Shown here: positions 24,655 through 35,718 of the stretch, piece by piece
How positions within the stretch are numbered: position 1 is the first letter of the stretch
How the letters are laid out: every line of letters starts with the position of its first letter
Source of the DNA: Symbiodinium natans
Lineage: Eukaryota; Sar; Dinophyceae; Suessiales; Symbiodiniaceae
Direction: 5' to 3'
Length of the DNA stretch: 64,000 nucleotides
Assembly (NCBI GenBank): GCA_905221605.1
Contig: CAJNDS010002845.1
Coordinates: 470,713 to 534,712 of the forward strand
The notes under the pieces: model-generated
Databases searched by the model: none
What the model was told of the DNA's origin: nothing
Seen by the model: only the letters and a program-made list of their open reading frames with translations
Made by a program: the position numbers and the translations under genes

Positions 24655-26815
24655 GCTTCATCGCCTGCCCAGGTCGAGAAACTGAAAATGCTTCTTGGAA
24701 AGTACAGAACTGGCCGAGTTCCCATTGGGGCCGCAGCCCCGGCGCAAGGAGTCAGCTGTCGCATTCTAGGGTCTCGCCTCTTCCTTCTTTTCAGGAACTG
24801 GTGTAGTCTGAGAGAACAACATAGCAAGTTCCATGGGATGGTTTCGTTACGAAACGAGGGGGGGGGAGGGGGGGGGGTTCGTCGATCGCGTGACGCAAAG
24901 TGTTTTGTGTCCGTGGTGCAGAATGTACAAGTGAAGCAATCGCGAACATCATCAAGGGCGAAAGCCCACGTCACTTCTGCAACGGATCTGCCGAGGCACT
25001 GGCCAGGTCCCTCAAGGCTTTGGCTCAGCTGCAGGTGAGCGATTCTGAGTTTGCGATAAGCTGGAAGCGCGAGTAGAGTTCTTTACGTGGAATAGCTATC
25101 GCCTACGGCAGAAGCTGTTATCGCAAGTAGGTTTTACCAGCTTTTTTTTTTACAGCAGCTGATGGTAACCAGCTCCAGTCTGCTTGCCAGCACCGGGACG
25201 ACGACTTCCTGAAAGCAGCAGCAGAGGAACTGACTCAGTTCACTCGCCGTACGTCAGGAGCCGTGATTATCTGTGTTTGAACGATCTGCAAGCACAGTCT
25301 TGTAGTCTTGCTGTCTCGATCTCAGAGGGCGTAACGCGGCTATTTACTGGAATCCAGGAGAAAGCATGTTGTGCAATGATTAACAAGATGGTAAAGTCCA
25401 GACTCACGCTCTGCCAGGAGCTTTAGATGACAGACCGCAGGATTTCGAGGCGATAGTTGCAAGTCGCAGTCTGTTGCACAGCGCCTCATGACTCCGCTCT
25501 CGTCTCCTCTGCCATGTCCCTGACCGTGCGCAGTACGAAGCCGCGATGGTCGCAAGAACTGACGACATCAGCTGCGCCCTGAGCCAACTGTAAGACCTGG
25601 ATACTTGAGTGATCTCAAGCCTGCTGTCTTTTCAAAGCATCTACTGGTCTCATATCATATATTGCATGAACATGCCTGGTGTCTTCCTTTTTGAGCATGA
25701 AGCTCAGCCCGCCGTCCAAATTTGGAGCAGCAGCGCCCGAGATGCGGCAGCACAGTGTTAACGATCTACTGGCAGGGCACGGAGTTTTCGATCAAAATGT
25801 CCAGGTCCAACATCACAATTCCTCCAAGATCACAACTGCCACGGCTTCTGCATTCCTAGATGCCCCCCAGGAAGTATCACTCGGGTTCTGTCACCTACAA
25901 TCCAGGCTCCGACTCGTTCACTTCTCTCGCCTTTGTAGCCTGAACATGCTCCCAAAGAAAGCTGCAAGCATTTGCACCTTGGACCTTGATCTGCCTAAGG
26001 CTTTCTACTCAATATTGCTTAGGATGTGCTTTGGGGATGCTTTGGGGTCTACATCGTCGTAAGGTTGTGTCAAGTCCTTGGCTGTGTCATAGAGGCGCCG
26101 CTGTGGCAGCTATGGCAGCGCTGGAGTATAGGACATGCCACTCCTTGAGCGAGTGACCCACGGAACGGGAAGCGACTGAAAGTACTGTGCATTCCGAGCA
26201 ACACCGGTGAAGGAACGTCGATTTCATGGAAGCCGTTCATGAGTTGCTTGCGAAGCATGTCAGCTACTTCACGTTCGGCGGTGGTGGGCTAAGTGCTTTG
26301 CCACCTGCTCTGGGCATTCAGCCGGTATTCCGCATCTTGTTGTGATGTCAATGCTTCAACGACATTGAATACCACCTGTATATATGCTGCAGGGTTGCAG
26401 TCCACCTCCTGACCCATGGAGGGAGGGTGAGGGTGAATGGAGCGGTTGGGTGGTTACATTGCGGCCGTGCCCGCAGCCCCTCAGCCCCTCCTCTCCTCTG
26501 TGTGCAACGAAGGGTGCACAGTGCTCAACCTCGTAGATCTTGTGAAGTTGTGACCACTCAGGCCTGGCCAATATTCTTTGGAGTCTCGCCGTTCTGGAGA
26601 GCACACCCGAGTTGGAAGACATCATTGCAGTGCGGACTTCAGTGTCCGTAGTGGAATACAGTATTCCGCTGTTCGGCATTACGATGCCTTGCGTTCGCAG
26701 CTTCTTGAAGCCCTTGTGTCAACTCAGCCAGGCTGCTGCCGTTCAGCTGCCAAAGCCGCAGCCGCAAGACCTTGTGCGGATGGCCTGGGGCCTAACGCCC
26801 TTGTCGTTGTGACGT
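24655..26815 (+). CDS. Possible OPR/RAP-type helical-repeat protein (partial exons)
   Basis: Two short segments carry the (D/E)L-A-N-x-x-W-(A/S)-(F/L) helix signature of octotricopeptide/RAP organelle RNA-binding proteins: GLANILWSLAVL near 26561-26597 and QDLVRMAWGL near 26770-26800. Upstream segments read as helices in the same general style: near 24925-25035 (EAIANIIKG, SAEALARSLKALAQLQ) and near 25155-25250 (DDDFLKAAAEELTQF). Such proteins are numerous in dinoflagellates and apicomplexans and are usually organelle-targeted, though no targeting peptide is visible here. Frames change between segments and I could not confirm the splice junctions, so extent and continuity are tentative. Confidence 0.4.
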
Positions 26816-26942
26816 GTTGCGGCTAGTGACCTCCCTGAATGTCTCAGGCATGGGCCTTTGCTCAACTTGAAAGGCCAGGACCTTACAATGTTAGTCTTGG
26901 CGCACTTTGCCTTTCTGGCTGTGTCGGACTCAAGGAGTAGAA

Positions 26943-29900
26943 GAATTTGAAACCACACCGAGCACTTTTGTGAGAAAACTGAAGTCATCCAGGCAAGACT
27001 CTGCCTTCATCAACTTGCTGAAGCGAGAGGCCTTACCCACAGTCCGAAAGGGTCTGCGTGACGCAGTAGTGCCGTTGATGCGCAAGTTTTCTCTCAGGTT
27101 GAAGAGGACCTTCCCAGGCAGTAGTGATGCTTCACACTGGCCAGTGTCATGCGAAGACATGCGAACACCCCCATGATCAATCCAGGTTTCAGTCCCTTCT
27201 TCCAGACTTGGCCTGGGCGCAGGAACCTTACGGAAAGGTGCCAGGCCACTAGTTTCCTCCGTGCTTTGCTCGCTGGTGGTGTGACTTGGTACCCGTTCGT
27301 TTTTTCTTGTTCGTTTAGTGCCTCTAACCAGACAAGGCTTCAGAAGCTGCAAGCTGCAGACGACGTCATAGTGAAGAAGCTGGCTGACGAGGAGCACTCA
27401 GTAAGTAGGATGCAGCGCAGGAAGTCTAGCTAGGATGCACAAAGGCTGAGACGGCCTCCAACTTGGACGGCATGGGGTGGATGACGCTCATCCTGACTCT
27501 TGATGTCGCCCTCTGAGATTGACGCATGTCGATCATTGCCTCCCCACTGGCCATTACGTAAACGTTCGCAATGCTCGTCTTGAGTCGTTGCCGCAGCTAT
27601 AAGGCCCATCCGGCAGAAGATGTGCGTATAGACGGACTCTTGAGTTGCGAGCTTGGAGTGTCAATTGCAGATATCATGAGAGCGACTTGAGGCATTGATT
27701 CTTGCATGGCTCAATGCCATTGAGGTAGGTGTGCTGCCAAGATGGCAGGCTTGGTTCCGGCAAGCAAATGCTCCTGGGTCTGAATGCAAAAAGCACCCAT
27801 GCAAAATTGCAGGCGCATTGCGGCAACAAACTGATTCAAGCAAGATCCTGAGAGCCCCTGCACAGAAGGTGCTTCTGACTGTCTCAAGTTAGCAAAATGC
27901 TGAGGCCTGTTGGCTTTGGATTGGCTCCTAAAGTCTGTAAACGTGCCAGAGGCGAAGCTGAGTGTTTGCATGGCATGAACGGTTATCCTGTGAATCCTGT
28001 GTTCTGCGAACCACTTATCAGGATGTTTGGCACTTCCGCGATGAAGTGGCTACTCAGGCATTTGCATCTCAAGCATCACATCAGGGCAGCCCACTTCCGG
28101 TGTGGACAAAGCTGCAGGTGGCCACCCGAAAGCTCGACAGTTGCGTCCTGGAAACGATGTTCACAAAGGAGGTGCGGGGTAACCACACTGATCCTGTGTC
28201 TAAGTAAGCATCAGGTAGCTACATGCGCAACGCCAGTCACCGTATTGAGTCAGGATGGGATACATATTTTTGTCTTGGCAGGGCGCTTGCTTGCAAGTCC
28301 TTCCTGGAGAAAGCCGCATTTTCCGGGCCACATGACGAAGCAATAAAACAGGTGCGCGCATTGAAGTCATGAACTGCATTTAGTAGGCTTGAGGATGAGA
28401 GCCCCGTAGATATTTGCATCGAAATTCAAAAACTCAATAAATTAACCGCTAACACGAAGCCACCTCGGCCAAATTAAGGGTTCACGTGGGGTAAGCGGGG
28501 TGGTGCAGGATGCTGTTGTGTTCAAAGGAGAGGGGTGGGTGGGTTAGGAGGGGGTAGGGGGCGGGGACGGGAAGGTTTCGCAGCTAGACGCTGGTCAGGA
28601 AGGGGGGATACCCAAGGTTCCCTAGACCTCTGGATCTAAACGCTTCAGGCCTACGATCGGTGGATTTACTACTCTTGGATTTTTACGATGGAATTCAACA
28701 AATTTCAAGGGCAATCTTTGATATATTCTGATGGATTGTCATAAAAGAGATTTAAATCAAAAAGTCATGTGCCTATTCTCTACTTGTTTGAGGCCTTATG
28801 AGGAATTTATAGGGTGGGTTTTCTGAATTTCCGGAGAAGATGCAAATTAAGGGAGCGAGGGTCATTGGGGAAAGAAGCCATCCAAGCTAAGAAGAAATAT
28901 ATCCCTATAAAAGGCTACGGGCTCGACCCCTATTTTCGCTCTGCGGCCGCCCCGTCGGATGCCCCGCCTCCTCTTCCGGTCCATTTGGCTGCTTGTGAGG
29001 GCCTTGCAGGGGGATCCTGAAAATTCCGGGAATTTAACACTTTTTGTCTAAAAATCCTGGGAATTTTGGGAATCACCCGGAGCTGAAATTCCCGGAATTT
29101 TAGGAATTGTCCGGATTGAGGTTTGGGCTTGCCGGGTTGGATTTAAGGTTCCAGCGCAACAGTGATGACGTGGGTGCCCCTTCACCTTCAAGGAAATCTT
29201 CAAGGAAATCTCTTGGTCCAGGGTAGTTCCGATGACGGTCGCCGCCCGCCAGCTGTTCAAGGGGGTTCGGCCTCACGATCACATATCAGCAACAGCTCTC
29301 GAAAAATCCTAGGAATTTAAATTCCGGGAATTTTCGGGATCCCCCGGGTTCAGGGTTTTACGCTTTACGGTGTAGGGCTTTGGGGTTTAATAGAAATTGT
29401 ATAGGGTTTGTGTCCGGAGTTTTGTCGTGTTTTGGGGGGGTTTTGTTCTTTGCTTTTGCTGTAGGTTTGGGTTCTGTCGGGTGTGCCCGTGGTGGTGGTC
29501 CCGTGGTGGTGGTCCGTGGTCCCGTGGTGTTCGTCGTGGTGGTCCCACAGCGTGGTGGTGGTCCCGTGGTGGTGGTGCTCCTTTGGTAGTGGTGGTTTGT
29601 CGTGGTGGTGGCGGTGTCCGTCGTGGTGGTCCCGTGGTGGTGGTCCCATGGTGGTGGCCGGGTGGCGGTGGTCCGTGGCGGTGGTCTCGTGGTGGTGGTC
29701 TCGTGGTGGTGGTTCCGTGGTGGTGGTCCTGTGGTGGTTGTCTCGTGGTGGTGGTCCCGTGGTGGTGGTCCCGTGGTGGTGGTCCCGTGGTGGTGGTCCG
29801 TGGTGGTTGGTCCGTGGTGGTGGTCCGTGGCGGGGGTCCGTGCGGGTGGTTGTGTTGGGGGTCGTGGTGGTGGTCTCGTGGTGGTGGTCTTGTGGTGGTG

Positions 29901-32001
29901 GTCTCGTTGTGGTGGTCTTGTGGTGATGGTCTCGTGGTGGTGGTCTCGTGATGGTGGTCCGTGGTTTGGATCTTCTTTTTTTAGGAATGCCTTGATCATT
30001 TGAATTCCGATTCATAGAGGGGATTCCATAGNNNNNNNNNNNNNNNNNNNNNNNNNNNNNNNNNNNNNNNNNNNNNNNNNNNNNNNNNNNNNNNNNNNNN
30101 NNNNNNNNNNNNNNNNNNNNNNNNNNNNNNNTCCATCCGCCCTTCCCGCTCCGCATACTTCCCCCCTTGCCCAAGCCCCCCACGCTTCCTTGTGCAGTGC
30201 CTCGCTGCCCTTGCTGTCTGCTTCCTTGTGCAGTGCCTTGCTGCCCTTGCTGCCTTCGCCAGACCCATTGCCCACTCCACCCCATCCAAAGCTCGACCGG
30301 CCCCCAGTGCATGCCCGCCCGCCCACCACCCACGCACCCCGCCCCCCGCTCCTTCCCTTGCCCAAGCCCACACACCCCGCCACGCTTCTCATGGACACAT
30401 GGCTCCTCCCAGTGCATGCCCGCCCGCTTGCCCTACCCCCACCACCCACGCACCCCGCCCCCGCCCATCGCCCAAGCCACCCCCGTCCATCCGCCCTTCC
30501 CGCTCCGCAGACTCCCCCCCTTGCCTAAGCCCCCCACGCACCCCGCCATGCTTCTATGGACCCATGGCTCCTGGTCCCATTCTCCATCCCTCCTGTTTAT
30601 GGCCCCTGCTCCACCCCCACCCCCAACCCCCACCCCGCACGCACCCTGCCCATGGCTCCACACTTCCACCCCCACCCCCACCCCCCACGCACCCCGCCCC
30701 CCCCCTGGACCCATGGCTCCTGGCCCCATTGGCTCCTGGTCCCAGTCTTCATCCCTCGACCCCACCCCCACACCGTCTGCCACAACCCCCACCCCCACCC
30801 ACCCACACTTCCAGCCCCCACCCCCACCCCCCACGCACCCCGCCCCCCACTGAACCCATGGCTCCTGGCCCCATTGGCTCATGGTCCACGGCCCATGGAT
30901 GTGGCTTCTCAGCTGACTTTAAAGGCCCCATGCATGCCCGCGCCCTCCGCCCGCTCCGCCCGCTCCACCCCCTCCGCCCTCCGCCCTTCCAGCTCCGCCT
31001 ACTCCCCTCTGGCCCATGCTCCCACGCTCCATCCCCCTTGACCTAACGCACCCAGGCCCCTCATGACCCATGGCTCCTGGCCCGGCCCAAGCAGGTGGCT
31101 TCTCCGCCCCTACCCCCACCACCTCTACCCTTCCCGCTCCGCATACTCCCTCCCTTGCCCAAGCCCCCCACGCACCCCGCCATGCTTCTCATGGACCCAT
31201 TCCCATTCTTCATCCCTCGACCTGCATGGCTGGCCCGAAAAATGGCCCCTCACCCCCAACCCCCCCCCACCCCGCACGCACCCTGCCCCGCCGCCCACGC
31301 TTGTCATGGACCCATGGCTCCTGGCCCCGTGCTTCACCTCCACCCCCAACCCCCACCCCCACCCCCACCCCCACCGCCCCCACCCCCACCCCATGCACCC
31401 TGCCCCCCACTGGACCATGGCTCCTGGCCCCCATTGGCCCATTGGCTCATGGTCCACGGCCCATGGATGTGGCTTCTCAGCTGACTTTAAAGGGCCCCAG
31501 TGCATGCCCGCCCTCCGCCCGCTGCCCGCTCCGCCCTCCGCCCTTCCAGCTCCGCCTACTCCCCTCTTGGCCCATGCTCACTCTCCCCCGCCCCCCCCGT
31601 CCACACGCCTTCCCGCTCCGCATACTTCCCCCCTTGCCCAAGCCCCCCACGCACCCCTCCATGCTTCTCATGCATCTCCACCCCCACCCTCCAACCCCCT
31701 CTTCTCCGCCAGAAAGAAGCTTTTGATGGGATTGACGGTTTAGGTAAGTGAACCCTTTTAACAGTTTCCCAGGCACATTAGCAAAGAAATCGGCGGCCGA
31801 CACCGCAAGGGCAGACGAAGTTGCACCAGTAGACACGAGTCTTCCAAGTGGCCAAACCAACCTGGTTTTTTAAGCTTCTCTGCCTTCCCTTTTCTTCTAA
31901 CTTGCGCGCAAAAGACGATGTTGATGTAGTTCCGTCTCTGTTTGCTCAGACGGAGGCGCAGCATCACAAGATGCGATTAATTTGTTCATTGCACTTGCCA
32001 G
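26943..32001 (+). CDS. Unrecognised multi-exon gene spanning the repeat block and gap
   Basis: Frame-checked exons are 27332-27400 (reads QKLQAADDVIVKKLADEEHS), 28022-28203 (DVWHFRDEVATQAF ... VLETMFTKE), 28282-28351 (SFLEKAAFSGPHDEAIKQ), 31713-31743 (KEAFDGIDGL) and 31950-32001 (GGAASQDAINLFIALA). Introns 28204-28281, 28352-31712 and 31744-31949 use GT donors; GTAAGC or GTAAGT appears at 28204, 31744 and after 32001. All join in phase. The link from 27400 to 28022 is phase-compatible, but a further exon may lie between them. An earlier stretch near 26950-27110 (INLLKREALPTVRKGLRDAV) may belong. The peptide is helical and I recognise no family. The 3.36-kb intron at 28352 contains the GTGGTGGTC and CCCACCCC repeats and the assembly gap, so the gene is interrupted only by intronic DNA. 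Downstream exons were not found before the gag fragment. Confidence 0.55.
28500..29400. other. Intronic low-complexity and AT-rich DNA
   Basis: Inside the 28352-31712 intron. A G-rich stretch (28535-28600) is followed by AT-rich DNA (28640-28920). Next come repeated short words of the type ATTCCGGGAATTTT and AAATCCTAGGAATTT at 29020-29110 and 29295-29345, and then a degenerate TTTAGGG-like stretch at 29345-29395. No coding signal was seen. Confidence 0.6.
29482..29965 (+). repeat. GTGGTGGTC-type minisatellite
   Basis: About 480 bases of imperfect 9-12-base units built from GTGGTGGTC, GTGGTGGTCCC and GTGGTCTC. All three + frames stay open and give Val/Trp/Gly-rich peptides, while the minus strand gives His/Thr/Pro-rich peptides. 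Both are consequences of the repeat and not evidence of a gene. Confidence 0.95.
30032..30131. other. Assembly gap (100 N)
   Basis: Exactly 100 N characters, which usually marks a gap of unknown size. It lies between the GTGG-rich and CCCACC-rich repeat arrays, so the real length of the repeat block is unknown. Confidence 1.
30132..31708 (+). repeat. C-rich CCCACCCC/GCCCATGG repeat block with higher-order copies
   Basis: About 1.6 kb of C-rich DNA built from recurring words (CCCATGGCTCCTGG, CCCGCTCCGCATACT, CCCCACGCACCCCGCC). A longer segment, including GGATGTGGCTTCTCAGCTGA, occurs at about 30855-31020 and again at about 31420-31590, giving a direct higher-order repeat of roughly 570 bases. 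The long Pro/His-rich open frames here follow from the base composition. The block is intronic (28352-31712). Confidence 0.9.
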
Positions 32002-32335
32002 GTAAGCAAAACCTCCGTCATAATCGGTCACAAAGCACTCAACGGGCCAGCGCATGCAAAGTTGGCGCGACCCAGATCATCTCTTGTTGTCGGCTCGTGT
32101 ACAGCACAGCCCTTGCAGACAAAGGCCAAAGATCAAATTCAACGCTATTGCCATTGGCGTACTTGGGCTTGCCATTTTTTGGCCCGACGCACTTGCACTA
32201 GAAACACCAGCTGGCAAGAATGAGAATGACACTTCCAAGAAAGAAAGTGCCTGTTAGGGCTGGCGCTTCGTCCAGAATCTCTTCGAAATCCGCCTCTAAA
32301 GAGGGGGGACCTGTGGTTCGCAATTCTCTCCAGGT

Positions 32336-32698
32336 TCTACTTAGGCAGTTCCAGGCGAAAGCGGGGCAAGAAGTGCAAGTTCAGCCACGACATGTCTGAT
32401 TCTGTCTAAGCCAGAACGTGCAAAGAAGTATTTTGCGTGTGGTTCTGAGGCTCATAGGCAGAAGGATTGTCCCGTTGCTGGAGCTGGAAGTCCCGAAGGA
32501 AAGATCAGGGAAGCCACGCAACGTTTCCCAACAAGCCGAGCACAGGAGGAGCGCCCGGCGGCCGACAGCAAGCAGCAGCACCAGCAAGCACCAGCAAAGC
32601 AGCAGCACCAGCAAGCACCACCAGCAAGCACCAGCACCAGTAGCAGCACCACCAGCAAGCACCAGCACCAAGTGAAACGCTGCCCTCGCTCAGAGCAT
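32336..32698 (+). pseudogene. Copia-like gag zinc-finger fragment, frameshifted
   Basis: A first frame reads GKKCKFSHDMSDSV and stops; this matches the end of a CCCH finger (C-K-F-S-H-D). One frame over, the reading continues through KKYFACGSEAHRQKDCP. That is a zinc knuckle with C-G-S-x2-H-x4-C spacing, but with Tyr where the first Cys is expected. A Gln/His/Ser/Ala-rich tail follows to TAG at about 32698. CCCH followed by a CCHC knuckle is typical of Gag proteins of dinoflagellate Ty1/copia-like elements (family knowledge). The frame break and the lost Cys mark it as decayed. No RT or integrase adjoins it; the integrase scrap at 38.6 kb lies on the other strand. Confidence 0.6.
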
Positions 32699-33070
32699 TA
32701 GTCCACTCCACCTGATCAACTGCCACACGAAGCGCGTGAGTGGCCTTTGCTGTTGACCAATGCCCGAAATTGGAGACCGTCCACATCGGCCTTAGTCTGA
32801 CTGCATTGCCTTAAGGGAAATGGCTCGCACACGAGGCTCCTTCTGTGCAGCTGGAACGATCGGGGTTGCGGTTGACGCACAACGGGGACAAGAGCAGAGG
32901 ATTGGGATAACTCAGCATTGGTCGCCGCATACATCATGCGCGTGAAGGCTTCAAGCGTCTGTCTATCCCAGCCTGGGCTGCTGCTTGCTGGTGCTGCTGC
33001 TTGCTGGTGCTGCTGCTTGCTGCTGCTGCTGCTGCTTGCTGCTGCTGCTGCTTGCTGCTGCTTGCTGCTG
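32572..33070. repeat. Inverted repeat of CAGCAGCACCAGCAAGCACC words
   Basis: The left arm, about 32572-32665, is built of CAGCAGCAC and CAGCAAGCACCAG words. The right arm, about 32975-33070, carries the complementary GCTGCTGCTTGCTGGTG words. They are separated by about 310 bases and are imperfect but clearly complementary. The left arm codes the tail of the gag fragment, so the right arm may be an inverted copy of part of the same element. Confidence 0.75.
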
Positions 33071-33077
33071 CTCTCTA

Positions 33078-33250
33078 GTGCTTGCTTGTGCTTGCTTGTG
33101 CTTGCTTGTGCTTGCTTGTGCTTGCTTGTGCTTGCTTGTGCTTGCTTGTGCTTGCTTGTGCTTGCTTGTGCTTGCTTGTGCTTGCTTGTGCTTGCTTGTG
33201 CTTGCTTGTGCTTGCTTGTGCTTGCTTGTGCTTGCTTGTGCTTGCTTGTT
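33078..33250 (+). repeat. Decamer satellite (GTGCTTGCTT)n
   Basis: About seventeen near-perfect tandem copies of the 10-base unit GTGCTTGCTT. A 10-base unit is not a multiple of three, so all + frames stay open and give Leu/Ala/Cys-rich peptides. It adjoins the right arm of the inverted repeat and could have grown from its CAAGCA words. Confidence 0.97.
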
Positions 33251-33279
33251 TGCTGGATTCCTTGCTCAAGGCCAGCTTC

Positions 33280-34300
33280 GTTGTGTTCTTTGCCTACGTC
33301 TGCAGCGGCCTTCAGGGACTCCGGTCCCCGGGCAAAACGTGCGAGCCTGTGAGACGCGAGGAGTTGTAGGTCAAGGCTCAGCTTGCCAAGGTGAAGGTGG
33401 CTTTAATGCTTAAGCAAAAATGCCGCGCGAGCTTGTGTCTTAGGATTGTACATCTTTGCGGCAAGTTCAGCTAAATCTGGGTGCCCTGTTGATTTTGCTG
33501 CGAAGAAGCGTTCCTGCAAGCTCGACCTAGATCTATGCTTATCCAAAGAGAGATCAAAACTTCACTCCACTCATGAGTCTGTGCTTGACGGTTTGATGAT
33601 GTAGAGGATGAACCAAGCAGTAGCTGCAGTACGAGCACTGGGGGTAGAGCTTGGTCTTGATGTGAAGTTGTCTGTGTTCACGATTGAAGTGATAGCAGCG
33701 ACAGCGCGGAGACAAGAAAGCAGACCCTGCCTGCCGCCTCTAATACCCTAGTGCCCCTTTCAAGACTGAAGATCTTGTCGTCAAGCTTCTGCAGAGCTCG
33801 GCGAAGCTCTTCCATCTCCATTTACTTGATCGTTGAGCTTTCGGCGTGCCGTCCATCACCAGAAATGCCGGACCTGTGTTAGTTGTCTGCTTCTCACTCA
33901 TCGCGAAATGATAAAACCGGAGAGTGCATTGGCGATGTCAAAGATTTTGTTGTGGTTACTCTCCATGTTTGCGTAAACGATGTAGATGTACTGGTCGTAG
34001 TGTTCGGGGTACGCGTAGAGGTATGAGTGTCGGTTGGTTGAAAGAATAACTTGTGCCGGCGGAAGTGTGAGCGAGAGTGTGAGCAAGGAAACATGACGGA
34101 AAGCCGGCGGGAGTGTGAGCGACCCAGGTTTTGAGCGGGAAATTGGCGGGGGTTTGAGCAGAGTGACTTGCCTTTGCCAGGCTGCGCGTTCCCCTCACCC
34201 GTCTCACCCGTTTCGGAATCATGAGTGGCATTGAATGGCCCAGTGTGCCCATGTGTGCCCTTCATAGATTCACAGTGACTGGCATTCAGTTGGAGGCCAA
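33280..34300. other. No supportable gene; degenerate GTGTGAGC repeats
   Basis: Between the satellite and the phosphatase gene I see no exon. At 34055-34170 several units of the form GGCGGGAGTGTGAGCGA recur imperfectly. Confidence 0.5.
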
Positions 34301-34572
34301 CAATGGCATCGAAACCATTTTGCTTCTGCCGCTTGCGGAGCAGGCTGCAAAGCACTTGTGATTGGACTCAAACGTGTGCACGAATGCGAGGCACTGAAGG
34401 AAAACCCAGGGAACATTGTTTCGATGCTTGTGGCCCAGTCATGGACTTGTTGCCGTGCGTCAGCATCATTGCATATCATTGTATGCCATGTGCGTTACAC
34501 ATGTTGGCAGAAAGCAAGCAGCGGTTCTCAGCAGCGCTAGCGTTGCTCTCAATTGAAATTGTTGACTTGACC

Positions 34573-35659
34573 AAGCAAAGTATGGCGATTCACATGTGCT
34601 TGCCGCTGGCCAAATGCAAAGTTTTGCACTTCGTTCGTCATGCGGAGGTTCGGCCCTCGGCCTGTGCTTCGCGCACCCAAAACCTCGCACATGAGAGTTC
34701 AACAGCTCTGTCAGTGGATTCACTACATGAGGTCCGCATTTTGGATGTCGTGATTCAGCCTCAGCTTAGACGCGTGTGAGGCGGAATCCAATGCTGCAGC
34801 GCACAAGTTTCCCAGGCGTGACGTGGTAGGGATTGTGAACGCTTTGAAACTCTGCGGGCCTTGCATGCTTTGGTTTGACCATTCTTTTCCATGTCATTTC
34901 GGGCAGGGCTCAATAAGGGTAGAGGTTTAACAGCATGGCAGGGGAAGGATGCTGTTTGTGGCCGAAGTTTAGCCTCCGTGAGGGCCATTTTGTCAGGTTT
35001 GTGCAGATGTTTTCTTTCCATTGCCATTTCTCTTGGAACGAGGCCCGAAGGCCCGAAGATCTCAACCCCGAAACGTGACCTTCAACCGCAACCTGCCCGC
35101 ATACGGAAAAAGCTGATCACAATTTTCACCTCCGTGGACTCGAATTTGCCAGGGATTCCCCGGAGTACTTGGCTGCCTATGCGGACCAGAAATATTTTGA
35201 TTCTGTTCTGTCCGAGCAAGGGGAGGTGGGGGGGGGGGGGAAGGGCTTGCAGCGTTGGCATTTCTAATGTTAATGCACGACTTTTCAAGTTGGCATTTCC
35301 CTTGCCCGCGTATGGCCTGGCAGGTGCAGTGCCGCGAGTTGCATCAAGCAATTGTGAATTCCCAGTCCATCACCTACGAGGCGTCTTCTTGATGTGCGCG
35401 TTTTTCTTTGTTCTTCAGCTCAAAGCATTAACAATTTGTGGACATTGTTGGCATTGCTGATTGATCGTTGGTTGATCTACGCCCTGAGCAACCCGTCAAG
35501 TGGGTTCAGGCTGTAGTGTGCTCGCCGTTGCGACGGACATTGCAAACGGCTTCGCGTGTATTCGGCGAGGAGGTGCCATGGTTTGCCGCGGAATGTGCGC
35601 GTGAGTTCAGCCAAGGACTGCTTGAGATGACACAAGAAATGCCACCCCCCAAACATGCC

Positions 35660-35718
<59 letters not shown>

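Noticed and set aside
29358-30417. Long His/Thr/Pro-rich minus frame and Val/Trp/Gly-rich plus frames
   Set aside because: Produced by the GTGGTGGTC repeat in every frame, and one runs through the N gap.
30167-31743. Pro/His-rich proteins of up to 284 codons
   Set aside because: C-rich repeat is open in several frames at once. The block lies inside an intron whose flanking exons join in phase.
32918-33413. Leu/Ala/Cys-rich protein, possible membrane protein
   Set aside because: A translation of a 10-base satellite that stays open in all three frames.
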